Assembly (NCBI GenBank): GCA_027484105.1
Contig: JAIXUG010000006.1
Location: 1-64,000 of the forward strand
Source: Comamonadaceae bacterium
Lineage (GTDB): Bacteria > Pseudomonadota > Gammaproteobacteria > Burkholderiales > Burkholderiaceae_C
Direction: 5' to 3'
DNA: 64,000 nt
In this document: one piece after another, positions 1 to 7,540 of the stretch
How positions within the stretch are numbered: position 1 is the first letter of the stretch
How the letters are laid out: the number at the start of each line of letters is the position of its first letter
The notes under the pieces: generated by a model
Told to the model about the DNA's origin: nothing
The model's database searches: none
The model's input: the letters and a program-made list of their open reading frames with translations, nothing else
Made by a program: the position numbers and the translations under genes

Positions 1-880
1 TCACCAAGGGGCGAGGCTCGTAGCCCATAATGCCCGCCAAAGGGCCTTGGGCTGCAGCGGCAAACAAGGCGTTGACTTCTTCGGCGCTGGTTTCGCGCTT
101 CATCTCGAATACGCAATCGGTCAGAGACGCATTGAGCACCGGCGCGCGCACCGCGTGGCCGTTGAGCTTGCCTTTGAGTTCGGGGTAAATCAGGGCAATG
201 GCTGTGGCGCTGCCGGTGGTGGTGGGCGCCAGGCTCATCATGGCGCTGCGGGCGCGGCGCAGGTCTTTGTGCGGCGCGTCTACCACTAAATTGGTGTTGG
301 TCGGGTCGTGGATGGTGGTGATCTGGCCGTGCTTGATGCCAATGGCTTCGTGCACGACTTTGACCACCGGAGCCAGGCAGTTGGTGGTGCAGGATGCGGC
401 GGTGACGATGCGGTCTTTGGCGGGGTTGTACAGCGTGTGGTTGATGCCCACCACGATGTTCAGCACATCGCCCACCTTGATGGGTGCGGCCACGATCACG
501 CGCTTGGCGCCCCGCTCCAGATGGCCTTGGATGGTTTCGGGGGTCAAAAACTTGCCGGTGCATTCGAGCACCAGGTCCACCCCCATGTCACCCCAGGGGA
601 TGTCGGCCGGGTTGGCGTGCGATGAAAAACCCAAAGTGCGCTCAGCGATGCGGATCTGGCTGTCGCCCTCGGCTTCGATGCGCTCGCGCCATTTGCCTTG
701 CACGCTGTCAAACGCCAGCAAATGCGCGGTGGCTGCTGCGCCACCTTTGAGTTCGTTCAGGTGCACCACCTCCAGGCGGTTGCCTGCGCGGGGGTCGTCC
801 AGTTGGCGCTCTGCAGCGCCCATGGCCGCACGCAGGGCCAAACGGCCGATGCGGCCCATTCCGTTGATGCCGACTTTCAT
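1..880 (-). CDS. ArsJ-associated type glyceraldehyde-3-phosphate dehydrogenase (3' end cut by window edge)
   Basis: The protein starts [19 protein letters not shown] (Rossmann NAD fold) and carries the catalytic motif [10 protein letters not shown], so it belongs to the GAPDH family. Downstream it departs from glycolytic GAPDH: HDPTNTN replaces the usual HATTATQ-like stretch, followed by [33 protein letters not shown] and [10 protein letters not shown]. To my knowledge these are features of the GAPDH encoded next to arsJ, which forms 1-arseno-3-phosphoglycerate from arsenate and glyceraldehyde 3-phosphate for export by ArsJ. arsJ itself would lie beyond position 1 and is not visible. The reading frame is open to the edge. 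A Pho-box-like site lies 51 bp upstream. Alternative: an ordinary GapA/Epd paralogue, which I think less likely. Confidence 0.8.
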   Translation of the reverse strand, partial: MKVGINGMGRIGRLALRAAMGAAERQLDDPRAGNRLEVVHLNELKGGAAATAHLLAFDSVQGKWRERIEAEGDSQIRIAERTLGFSSHANPADIPWGDMGVDLVLECTGKFLTPETIQGHLERGAKRVIVAAPIKVGDVLNIVVGINHTLYNPAKDRIVTAASCTTNCLAPVVKVVHEAIGIKHGQITTIHDPTNTNLVVDAPHKDLRRARSAMMSLAPTTTGSATAIALIYPELKGKLNGHAVRAPVLNASLTDCVFEMKRETSAEEVNALFAAAAQGPLAGIMGYEPRPLV

Positions 881-930
881 AACGATTCCATTTCTTTAAT
901 TCGATAACTATGGAATTGTGACTTGTCTTT

Positions 931-948
931 GTGTCAGCTGAATGACAA
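931..948 (-). promoter_or_regulatory. Putative Pho box upstream of the ArsJ-type GAPDH
   Basis: Read on the minus strand the site is TTGTCAT-TCAG-CTGACAC: two 7-bp half-sites 11 bp apart, as in the PhoB consensus CTGTCAT-N4-CTGTCAC. It lies 51 bp before the GAPDH start codon. The match was made by eye. Confidence 0.5.
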
Positions 949-987
949 AAAAGAGGTTCAAGTTTAGTGGCAGCTCGGAAGGGCTTT

Positions 988-1018
988 ACACACCCATCTC
1001 AAGTTGCAGGTGGGTGTG
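988..1018 (-). terminator. Possible hairpin terminator after the first lipoprotein gene
   Basis: CACACCCA at 989-996 pairs with TGGGTGTG at 1011-1018, 54 bp past the stop of the minus-strand lipoprotein gene. There is no clear U-tract, so this may be only an RNA 3' end structure. Apart from this hairpin and the Pho-box-like site, I see nothing else in 881-1072. Confidence 0.3.
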
Positions 1019-1072
1019 AAATGGTGCTTTCGTAGAACGATGAAAACCAGCTCCAGGGCTGATTTATTCGAA

Positions 1073-2149
1073 TCAATCCGCAGGCGCCAAGATCACCTCG
1101 ATCGCGTACTGCGTAGGCAACGGACCGGTTTGCTGAATCGAAATTGTCATGGCCCCCTCGCCCAGTTGAGACTTGGGCACATTGGCTAACACGTTGCGCC
1201 CCAAATCACGGGGTCCCATGTGGCCATGAACCAACATGCGCGAGACATCGACGCCCGCATCAAACACCGTGTTGCGTTGCAAAGCATAAAAGGCGATGGC
1301 ATCTTGTGATTCATACTGCACCAGCCTGACTGACTGCAACTTTTGTCCTTTGGGGATGTCCCAACTCACATAGTCGGCATCACCGCGCACCACCACGCCA
1401 TGGATCAAATAGGTTTGCAAACCTGGCGTTAAAACGCTGGGTTGCAATGGGTTGCCGGATGCTTCATTGGCTGCCATGCTTTGGTTTTGCAAGTCGAATA
1501 CTTGGGCGCCAGAAGCGTTGCCAGCCAAGTCCACTTGGCGCAACCAGATCCGGCTCAGGTTATTGCCCAAAATGCCCAGTGCGGTGCATTGACCGGGGGC
1601 CCATGATCGTTGCTCATCCAGCGAATACTCCCAGCGCGCACCGGGTTCAATGCCCGAGAGTTTCAAGCTGTGGGTCACCCCTTCGATTTGGCTGGCGACA
1701 CCCAATGCAGCGGGTGGGGTGGTGTCTAAAACACAGTTGACGCGCACGATTTCAGATTTGTTGCCCGCATCGTCACGTGCGCGAACCCAAATCATTTTGG
1801 CGCCGTCGCCCGTAACTTCGAAAGAGGAGCCGATGCCCCTGGTCCAGGTGGCGCCTTGGTCCAAAGAAAACTCCCAGTCAATGCCAGGACTGTCCACTGC
1901 CCACAAACCGTTGCGCGTAACGCCGTCGCTCACACTCAGACCTGTATCGTTGAATGACAAGACTGGCGCCTTGAGGATGATGGTGCCCAAGATTGGAAGA
2001 GGACTTGGGTTTAATTCTGCAGGGGATGCTCTTTGGATGCCAGAACCAGCGCAAGCGGTCAAACAAGTCACCACAGCCAGCGCGACGGCAGGCCGCAAAA
2101 AAAAATGCTGGTCAAACAACATGTGCATCACTTTTTTAATGGAGAACAT
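1073..2149 (-). CDS. Secreted lipoprotein with Ig-like region (paralogue 1)
   Basis: The N-terminus has a basic stretch, a hydrophobic core and a lipobox (VTCLTAC), predicting a lipoprotein exported by Sec and lipidated at Cys. The middle resembles bacterial Ig-like repeats (DTGLSVSDGVT, WEFSLDQGATWTRG, IWVRARDDAGNKSEIV). The C-terminal third (GDADYVSWDIPKGQ, HGHMGPRDL) looks like a PPC-type beta domain, a tentative reading. It shares its whole layout and many motifs with the protein at 6322-7395, so the two are duplicates. It is divergent from the phoX-like gene at 2282, and each has its own Pho-box-like site. Function is unknown; a surface protein made under phosphate limitation is the inference. 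Start chosen at ATG 2149; a GTG at 2161 and ATGs at 2128 and 2122 are alternatives. Confidence 0.7.
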   Translation of the reverse strand: MFSIKKVMHMLFDQHFFLRPAVALAVVTCLTACAGSGIQRASPAELNPSPLPILGTIILKAPVLSFNDTGLSVSDGVTRNGLWAVDSPGIDWEFSLDQGATWTRGIGSSFEVTGDGAKMIWVRARDDAGNKSEIVRVNCVLDTTPPAALGVASQIEGVTHSLKLSGIEPGARWEYSLDEQRSWAPGQCTALGILGNNLSRIWLRQVDLAGNASGAQVFDLQNQSMAANEASGNPLQPSVLTPGLQTYLIHGVVVRGDADYVSWDIPKGQKLQSVRLVQYESQDAIAFYALQRNTVFDAGVDVSRMLVHGHMGPRDLGRNVLANVPKSQLGEGAMTISIQQTGPLPTQYAIEVILAPAD

Positions 2150-2167
2150 CCATTGACCCACACCAAT

Positions 2168-2185
2168 GTGACAAAAAAATGAAAC
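2168..2185 (-). promoter_or_regulatory. Putative Pho box for the lipoprotein gene
   Basis: The minus-strand reading is GTTTCAT-TTTT-TTGTCAC, a 7-4-7 arrangement like a PhoB site, just upstream of the lipoprotein start. It shares the divergent intergenic region with a second site in the opposite orientation. Confidence 0.5.
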
Positions 2186-2209
2186 TCATAAGCACTGCTT
2201 TTCGTCAAT

Positions 2210-2227
2210 CCGTCATAGAACGGTCAC
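2210..2227 (+). promoter_or_regulatory. Putative Pho box for the phoX-like gene
   Basis: CCGTCAT-AGAA-CGGTCAC is very close to CTGTCAT-N4-CTGTCAC, with exact 11-bp phasing. A weaker half-site (TTTTCGT) sits 11 bp upstream at 2199. The site is 54 bp before the phoX-like start codon. Confidence 0.65.
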
Positions 2228-2281
2228 ATCCCTTGTCCAAGATAAATCTTGTTAATGAACTCAAATTAATGGACTTATCAC

Positions 2282-4507
2282 ATGTCACACCACGACCACG
2301 ACCCCATTTTCAACACTTCTGACAACGTCCACTTCCAGGATGTATTGGCCCAATCTTTGCAAAACCCTGCTCGTCGCGGCTTGCTGCGTGGTGGCTTGGG
2401 TCTGGCGGGGCTGGCCATGCTGCCTGGATGCGCGACCCTGACTTCTGACATGGCCGCTGTACCCAAGGCCTTGGGTTTTCCTTCTGTAGGCAAGAGCCTG
2501 CTCGACAACGTGATCTTGCCGCCCGGTTACCAATACAGTGTTTTGCATGCCACGGGCGATGCCCTGGATTCATCCTTGCCCGCTTATTCCAACAAAGGGA
2601 CAGAAGCGGACGACTGGTCGCGCCGTGTGGGCGATCACCACGATGGCATGGACATTTATTACATCGATGCCAAGGGCAAGTACTCTGAAAAAGACACGGG
2701 CCGAGCCGTGCTGTGTGTAAACCACGAAAGCTCGGCTGACGCGCATTTCATGCACCCCAATGGCCAGACCTCGAACCGGGTCAGCGGTAAAAAATTCACA
2801 CAATTTGGCGACTGGGACTTGGGCGTTCGCCCTGAGCTTGAAGTGCTCAAAGAGATCAACCACCATGGCGTGTCGGTGGTCGAGATCGTGAAGACACCCC
2901 AGGGCTGGCGCGTCAAGCAAGACTCTCTGCTCAACCGCCGGATCACGGCGCAAACGCCTGCACGCATCAGCGGTCCTCGGGCTCACATTGAGGCCATCCG
3001 CAGCTTCATGGTCACCCGCTGGGATGCAGCAGGCGGCATGGCGCGTGGCACCCTTAACAACTGTGGTCACGGCAAAACGCCTTGGGGCACCTATTTGGGT
3101 TGCGAAGAAAACTGGGCTTTTTACTTTCAAACTACGGGTGCGGGGGCTGCTTTGTCTGCCAATGAGGTGGCTTCGCGCAGGCGTTACGGCGTGCCGGCGG
3201 CGGCACCCGCTGCTGGCGCCACCCGCGCGCCCAGCCAGGGCTGGCACACCGTGTCAAGCACCGATGACCGTTTTGCCCGTTGGAACCTGGCAGCCACTGG
3301 TGCCAATGCCGAGCGTGATTTCCGCAACGAGGCCAATACCTTTGGCTACAACGTGGAGATTGATCCCTTGGATCCCAACGCCACGCCCGTCAAACGCGTG
3401 TCCATGGGCCGATTCGCCCACGAAGCGGCGGTCTGCAGCTTGCCTGTGGCGGGCCAACCCTTGGCGTTTTACATGGGCTGCGATGCCCGCAACGAATACA
3501 TCTACAAGTTTGTATCCACAGCCGTTTGGGACCCGCGCGATGTGGGTGGCGGTCTGTTGGCCGGTGACAAGTACCTGAGCGAGGGCAAGCTGTATGTCGC
3601 CCGCTTCGATGCCACAGGTCAGGGTGAGTGGTTGGAGTTGAACATCGCCGACCCACGCATTGCCAACCACAGTGCCTACAAGTTTGCCAACCAGGCGGAT
3701 GTGTTCATCAATGCGCGATTGGCGGCAGACGCTGTGGGCGCGACCAAAATGGACCGCCCGGAGTGGGGCGCGGTGAACTACCGAAATGGCGAGGTGTATT
3801 TCGCCTTGACCAACAACAATGCAGCCAACCGTACACCCTCTAAAACCGATCCTGCCAACCCTCGTGCCTACATGGATCTGGATGGCATGAAGGGAACGGG
3901 TAACCCGCACGGTCACATCATCCGCTTCAAAGAACCAGGCCACCAAGCCACAGCCAAGACCTTTGCCTGGGACATCTTTTTGTTTGGCGCAGAAGAAGAC
4001 TCGGGCGACGCCAACCTGTCGGGCCTGACGGCCAAGAATTCTTTTTCCTCGCCCGACGGCCTCTGGTTCAGCAAAGCCACGGGCATTTGCTGGATCCAGA
4101 CCGACGATGGTGCTTTCACCGACGAAACCAACTGCATGATGTTGGCCGCCATTCCAGGCCAGGTCGGAGACGGTGGCAAAGTGACTGTGAAGAACAAAAT
4201 GATGGTGGGTGGTGTTGAGCAAAACGGCACCCAAGAGACTTTCATGGGCGCGGCCTTGGGTGAGGCCAAGTTGCGCCGTTTCTTGGTGGCACCCCAAGGT
4301 GCAGAAGTCACGGGCATCACCGAGACGCCAGACGGCCGTACCTTGTTTGTCAACATCCAGCACCCTGGCGAATTGTCCAAACCATTGGCTTCTGGTGCGG
4401 CACCCCAAAGCCAGTGGCCTGGTAATGCAGGCTACGGTCCACAAGGTCGCCCACGCTCGGCCACCATTGTCATCACCCGTGCGGACGGTGGTGTGATCGG
4501 ATTTTGA
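2282..4507 (+). CDS. PhoX-family alkaline phosphatase, Tat-exported (copy 1)
   Basis: This 741-residue protein belongs to the PhoX (DUF839) family, secreted phosphatases that release phosphate from organic phosphoesters and are known to use an iron-calcium cofactor. The family motif LNNCGHGKTPWGTYLGCEEN is present (residues about 257-276), as are FYMGCDARNEYIYKFVS and the C-terminal GRPRSATIVITR. Near the N-terminus RRGLLRGGLGLAGLAML is a twin-arginine signal, expected because PhoX is folded with cofactor before export. A Cys follows the signal (LPGCATL), so a lipid anchor is possible. A Pho-box-like site lies upstream. A second copy is at 7541-9607. It is convergent with the subtilase gene across 181 bp in which I see nothing. 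Confidence 0.85.
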   Translation: MSHHDHDPIFNTSDNVHFQDVLAQSLQNPARRGLLRGGLGLAGLAMLPGCATLTSDMAAVPKALGFPSVGKSLLDNVILPPGYQYSVLHATGDALDSSLPAYSNKGTEADDWSRRVGDHHDGMDIYYIDAKGKYSEKDTGRAVLCVNHESSADAHFMHPNGQTSNRVSGKKFTQFGDWDLGVRPELEVLKEINHHGVSVVEIVKTPQGWRVKQDSLLNRRITAQTPARISGPRAHIEAIRSFMVTRWDAAGGMARGTLNNCGHGKTPWGTYLGCEENWAFYFQTTGAGAALSANEVASRRRYGVPAAAPAAGATRAPSQGWHTVSSTDDRFARWNLAATGANAERDFRNEANTFGYNVEIDPLDPNATPVKRVSMGRFAHEAAVCSLPVAGQPLAFYMGCDARNEYIYKFVSTAVWDPRDVGGGLLAGDKYLSEGKLYVARFDATGQGEWLELNIADPRIANHSAYKFANQADVFINARLAADAVGATKMDRPEWGAVNYRNGEVYFALTNNNAANRTPSKTDPANPRAYMDLDGMKGTGNPHGHIIRFKEPGHQATAKTFAWDIFLFGAEEDSGDANLSGLTAKNSFSSPDGLWFSKATGICWIQTDDGAFTDETNCMMLAAIPGQVGDGGKVTVKNKMMVGGVEQNGTQETFMGAALGEAKLRRFLVAPQGAEVTGITETPDGRTLFVNIQHPGELSKPLASGAAPQSQWPGNAGYGPQGRPRSATIVITRADGGVIGF

Positions 4508-4688
4508 ATCTGCTGGGCCAAGGGTTCAATTGAAACGGGGGTTACCCTCTCCGTCTTCGATGAACACTTGGCTCTTTGCAGTCATCAGCAGTTGGTGTTG
4601 GCTGGGATGAGTTGATGTGTTTATCCCAAGAGTTGGAAAAGTCTTTTGATGCCAATTCCAATCGTGCACCAACGACAAGAATGGTTCG

Positions 4689-6356
4689 TCAGTGCCCTGT
4701 GATGACCACTCGCCAAGAACGCCAATTTCCGGTATCGCCGTCTTGTCCATCCTTGAGTTGAAGTTGCCATCCTGGATGGGCTTGATTGGGCAAGGCGTTT
4801 TGCGCGGCAGCACTGATGGGCTCGCCCATGTGGCGAACGCTGTGAAAAGTCCATCCCCGCGACAAGTCACCACATGGCCCAGACAGATCGGCAGGGCACA
4901 GGTGGGGTCGAGCCAGTTGGCTGCGCGTGCCTGTGGGTGAAATCAAGACCACATCAAGGTCTGCGCCATAGGGATGATCGACCGTCAACGTCACTTGCAC
5001 AGACTCCACAGTCTTCAGATCGCAAGCCTCCAAAGGGGCGGCAGCGGTCAGCGCAGGCGCCGGAGCGTCACCGATCGGCTGGTCCATCCAAAGAAGACCG
5101 CTGTCACAAGTTTTTTCTGGCGGGAGACCGCTGAATTGTCTGGCCGCTTGAACCGCATCACCGGCATGCACACGCCCGAAACCCACCCGTGGATGAAAGC
5201 CGTGGGCGTTCATGGCCGAAGGCTCAGCCAGGGCCAAACCGAGATCCGCCGGTCGTGCCGTGCGGGCCAACAGCCAACGCACATCACGCCAAGTCAAGTT
5301 CGGGTTGGCTTCCAGCATCAGTGCCACAACCCCCGAGACCATGGGTGCGGAGGCCGAAGAGCCCCCTGCAAATGCGGCGTAGTCAGCGTTTTCGGGTTGG
5401 GTCCCTGCTGCCAAACCCCGAGGGCCCGAAATGTCGGTGGTCCAGATGTCAGCCACGCCGTTCGAGCGGCGCAGCAGACTCATGGCCGGGGCACTGACCA
5501 ACACATTGGCACCGGGTTCGGCATAGGCCGACGGACGACCCCGGTGATCCACGGCGCCCACAGCCAACACACCAGGGTGGTTGGCATAGGCATCACGGTT
5601 GCTGTCTTCGCTGGGGCCACCATTGCCTGCAGCAAAAACCACCACCGAGCCTTTGCCTCGGCGTCCTTGAGTCATTGCCGCAGTCATGGACTCTCGCCAT
5701 GCCGAATCCGCACTGACATAGCTGCCTTTGCCACTTTGGGAGTCGAGCGCGCCCCAACTGTTATTGACAATGTCGGCCCCCAACTGGATGGCCGAGCGCA
5801 AGGCCGATGCCACCAAGCCGGTTGAAACGCCGTCATACGCCAAAAATTTGGATTCGGGTGCGACACCACGACCGCCCAAGCTGTTGTTGGCACTGGCCAC
5901 GGCAATACCGACCACGGCCGTGCCGTGGGCGTCGTCCCATTGTCCCGGGTTGGCGTTCTCAGGTGCACCGGGTGCTGCCCTTGGAGGTGAGGGGTCTGGG
6001 GTGGGCAGCAGGCCGTTCAATGTGAACACATTGGCCACCAAATCGGGGTGGTTCAATTGAACGGCACCATCTACAAATGCGATCAGAACCCCACGCCCCG
6101 TTTCTTTGACGCCTTGCAAACCGATGTCCATGCCCGGCACGCCACCACTTTGGCCCGTGTTGAACAAGTGCCATTGGCGTTCCAGCAAAGGGTCTGGGCC
6201 TGGCGTGGTCGGCGGCACGAGGGGTGCAGGTCCTGAAACCTGAGTGTCCCCGCCGCTGCCACCTCCGCAGCCCGACAACAGGCCCGCCAGCAGCCAACTG
6301 GCCATGACCGTCTTCAAGCGTTCATGGCGCGGGTTGAAAAACAAGCTCGATGGCAT
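4689..6356 (-). CDS. Subtilisin-like (S8) lipoprotein protease with proprotein-convertase P domain
   Basis: The signal peptide ends in a lipobox (LLSGCGGG). The S8 catalytic triad is visible: Asp in AFVDGAVQLNHPDL, His in DDAHGTAVVGIA, Ser in GGSSASAPMVSGVVALML, with the oxyanion Asn in VVFAAGNGG. The last ~130 residues match a P domain (VTLTVDHPYGADLDVVLIS, GNWRSWRVVITG), which usually helps folding or substrate binding. It is predicted to act at the cell surface or in the periplasm. The start overlaps the stop of the upstream lipoprotein gene by 35 bp; an internal ATG at 6305 would remove the overlap but give a signal peptide lacking basic residues. It is probably cotranscribed with that lipoprotein gene. 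Processing of surface proteins or protein scavenging is inferred, not shown. Confidence 0.85.
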   Translation of the reverse strand: MPSSLFFNPRHERLKTVMASWLLAGLLSGCGGGSGGDTQVSGPAPLVPPTTPGPDPLLERQWHLFNTGQSGGVPGMDIGLQGVKETGRGVLIAFVDGAVQLNHPDLVANVFTLNGLLPTPDPSPPRAAPGAPENANPGQWDDAHGTAVVGIAVASANNSLGGRGVAPESKFLAYDGVSTGLVASALRSAIQLGADIVNNSWGALDSQSGKGSYVSADSAWRESMTAAMTQGRRGKGSVVVFAAGNGGPSEDSNRDAYANHPGVLAVGAVDHRGRPSAYAEPGANVLVSAPAMSLLRRSNGVADIWTTDISGPRGLAAGTQPENADYAAFAGGSSASAPMVSGVVALMLEANPNLTWRDVRWLLARTARPADLGLALAEPSAMNAHGFHPRVGFGRVHAGDAVQAARQFSGLPPEKTCDSGLLWMDQPIGDAPAPALTAAAPLEACDLKTVESVQVTLTVDHPYGADLDVVLISPTGTRSQLARPHLCPADLSGPCGDLSRGWTFHSVRHMGEPISAAAQNALPNQAHPGWQLQLKDGQDGDTGNWRSWRVVITGH

Positions 6357-7395
6357 ATTCGGTGGCCTGAGGGCCAGTTTGTTGGAACCACAGTGTCATG
6401 GGACCCGCAGACAACTGATTGGGCGTGACGTCCTGAACCACATTGCGGTTGAGGTCTTGCGGCCCCATGTGGCCATACACCAGCATGCGCTTCACATCGA
6501 TGCCAGCATCAAAGACCGGGGCCCGCTGCAAGGCAAAAAATGCGATCGGGTCGGCAGAAACATAATGAACCAGCCGCATGCTCTGTAAACGTTGACCCAC
6601 CGGGATGTCAAAGCGGACGTAGTCGGCATCGCCACGGACCACAGAGCCGTGCACAACCACAGTGCGGGCTTGTTGCAAAGACAAAAAGCTGGGTTGCAAA
6701 GGGTTGCCAGATGCTTCGTGCCAAGTGGTGCTGCTTGTTTCTTGGAGGTTGACCCGCTCTACAGGGGACTTGTTGCCCGCCAGGTCTATTTGACGCAGCC
6801 AAAGCACCGGCAAAGCATTGCCCAACAAGGCGAGACGATCGCCCGATCCAGCTAACCAAGTGCGTTGGTCGTCCACAGAGTATTCCCAGCGTCCTTGTGC
6901 TTCGACGCCATTCACTTTGACCAAACGGGTGAAGTCTTGCGACACCAAATCCGCTTGAACTGCTGCCGGTGGCATGGTGTCGAGGACACAACTGACGACC
7001 ACGATTTCGGAGGTGTTGCCCTGGTCGTCTCGGGCGCGCACCCAGATGGTTTTGGCGCCGTCCCCTTGAACATCAAAAAAATCACCCTGACCACGGGTCC
7101 AAGTTGCACCCATGTCGAAGGAATATTCCCAGCTTTCCAGGCTGCTGACCTGCCACGCGCCAATGTGGGTCACACCGTCCGACACACTCAAACCAGTGTC
7201 CGAGAAAGAGAGCACGGGCTTGGGCAAGACTTTTGCGGCTTTTTCTGGCGATGGAGACATGCCCACAGGGTCTTGACCCCCTTCACCGCTGCCTGCTGGA
7301 GGGTTGGCACCGCCACCGCCACAAGCGGCCAGGAGCAGGGTCAATGTGGCAGAAAAAATGGCTCGGGCCGAAAGGTATCGAAGGATGGAGGACAT
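6322..7395 (-). CDS. Secreted lipoprotein with Ig-like region (paralogue 2)
   Basis: A 357-residue predicted lipoprotein (lipobox LLLAACGGG). It is paralogous to the protein at 1073-2149: both contain DTGLSVSDGVT, DGAKTIWVRARDD or its close variant, GDADYV, a GHMGP(Q/R)DL motif and a QQTGP..T(E/Q)YAIE tail. A Gly/Pro-rich linker follows the Cys, then an Ig-like region, then a beta-rich C-terminal domain. AAGGG(T) ahead of ATG 7395 is a plausible ribosome binding site. A terminator separates it from the upstream phoX-like gene, so it and the protease probably have their own promoter. Function unknown. Confidence 0.7.
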   Translation of the reverse strand: MSSILRYLSARAIFSATLTLLLAACGGGGANPPAGSGEGGQDPVGMSPSPEKAAKVLPKPVLSFSDTGLSVSDGVTHIGAWQVSSLESWEYSFDMGATWTRGQGDFFDVQGDGAKTIWVRARDDQGNTSEIVVVSCVLDTMPPAAVQADLVSQDFTRLVKVNGVEAQGRWEYSVDDQRTWLAGSGDRLALLGNALPVLWLRQIDLAGNKSPVERVNLQETSSTTWHEASGNPLQPSFLSLQQARTVVVHGSVVRGDADYVRFDIPVGQRLQSMRLVHYVSADPIAFFALQRAPVFDAGIDVKRMLVYGHMGPQDLNRNVVQDVTPNQLSAGPMTLWFQQTGPQATEYAIELVFQPAP

Positions 7396-7463
7396 TGCTT
7401 GTCACCCTTGGAATGGGAAGAGACTCATGCGCTGTGCAAGCACAAGGCATGTGCCGAGGGGAT

Positions 7464-7491
7464 GCAAAAAGGGCCACCCCCAGGGCGGCCC
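7464..7491 (-). terminator. Rho-independent terminator of phoX-like copy 2
   Basis: On the minus strand GGGCCGCC (91-84) pairs with GGTGGCCC (78-71), with one G-U pair, and is followed by TTTTT. It lies 50 bp past the phoX-like stop. Confidence 0.7.
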
Positions 7492-7540
7492 CATCAAATT
7501 CAACAGCATCAAGTTGGCCAGCCAACCGATGCTGTGACCA

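Noticed and set aside
1-880. Ordinary glycolytic gapA
   Set aside because: Several positions that are near-invariant in glycolytic GAPDH are replaced by motifs of the ArsJ-linked type.
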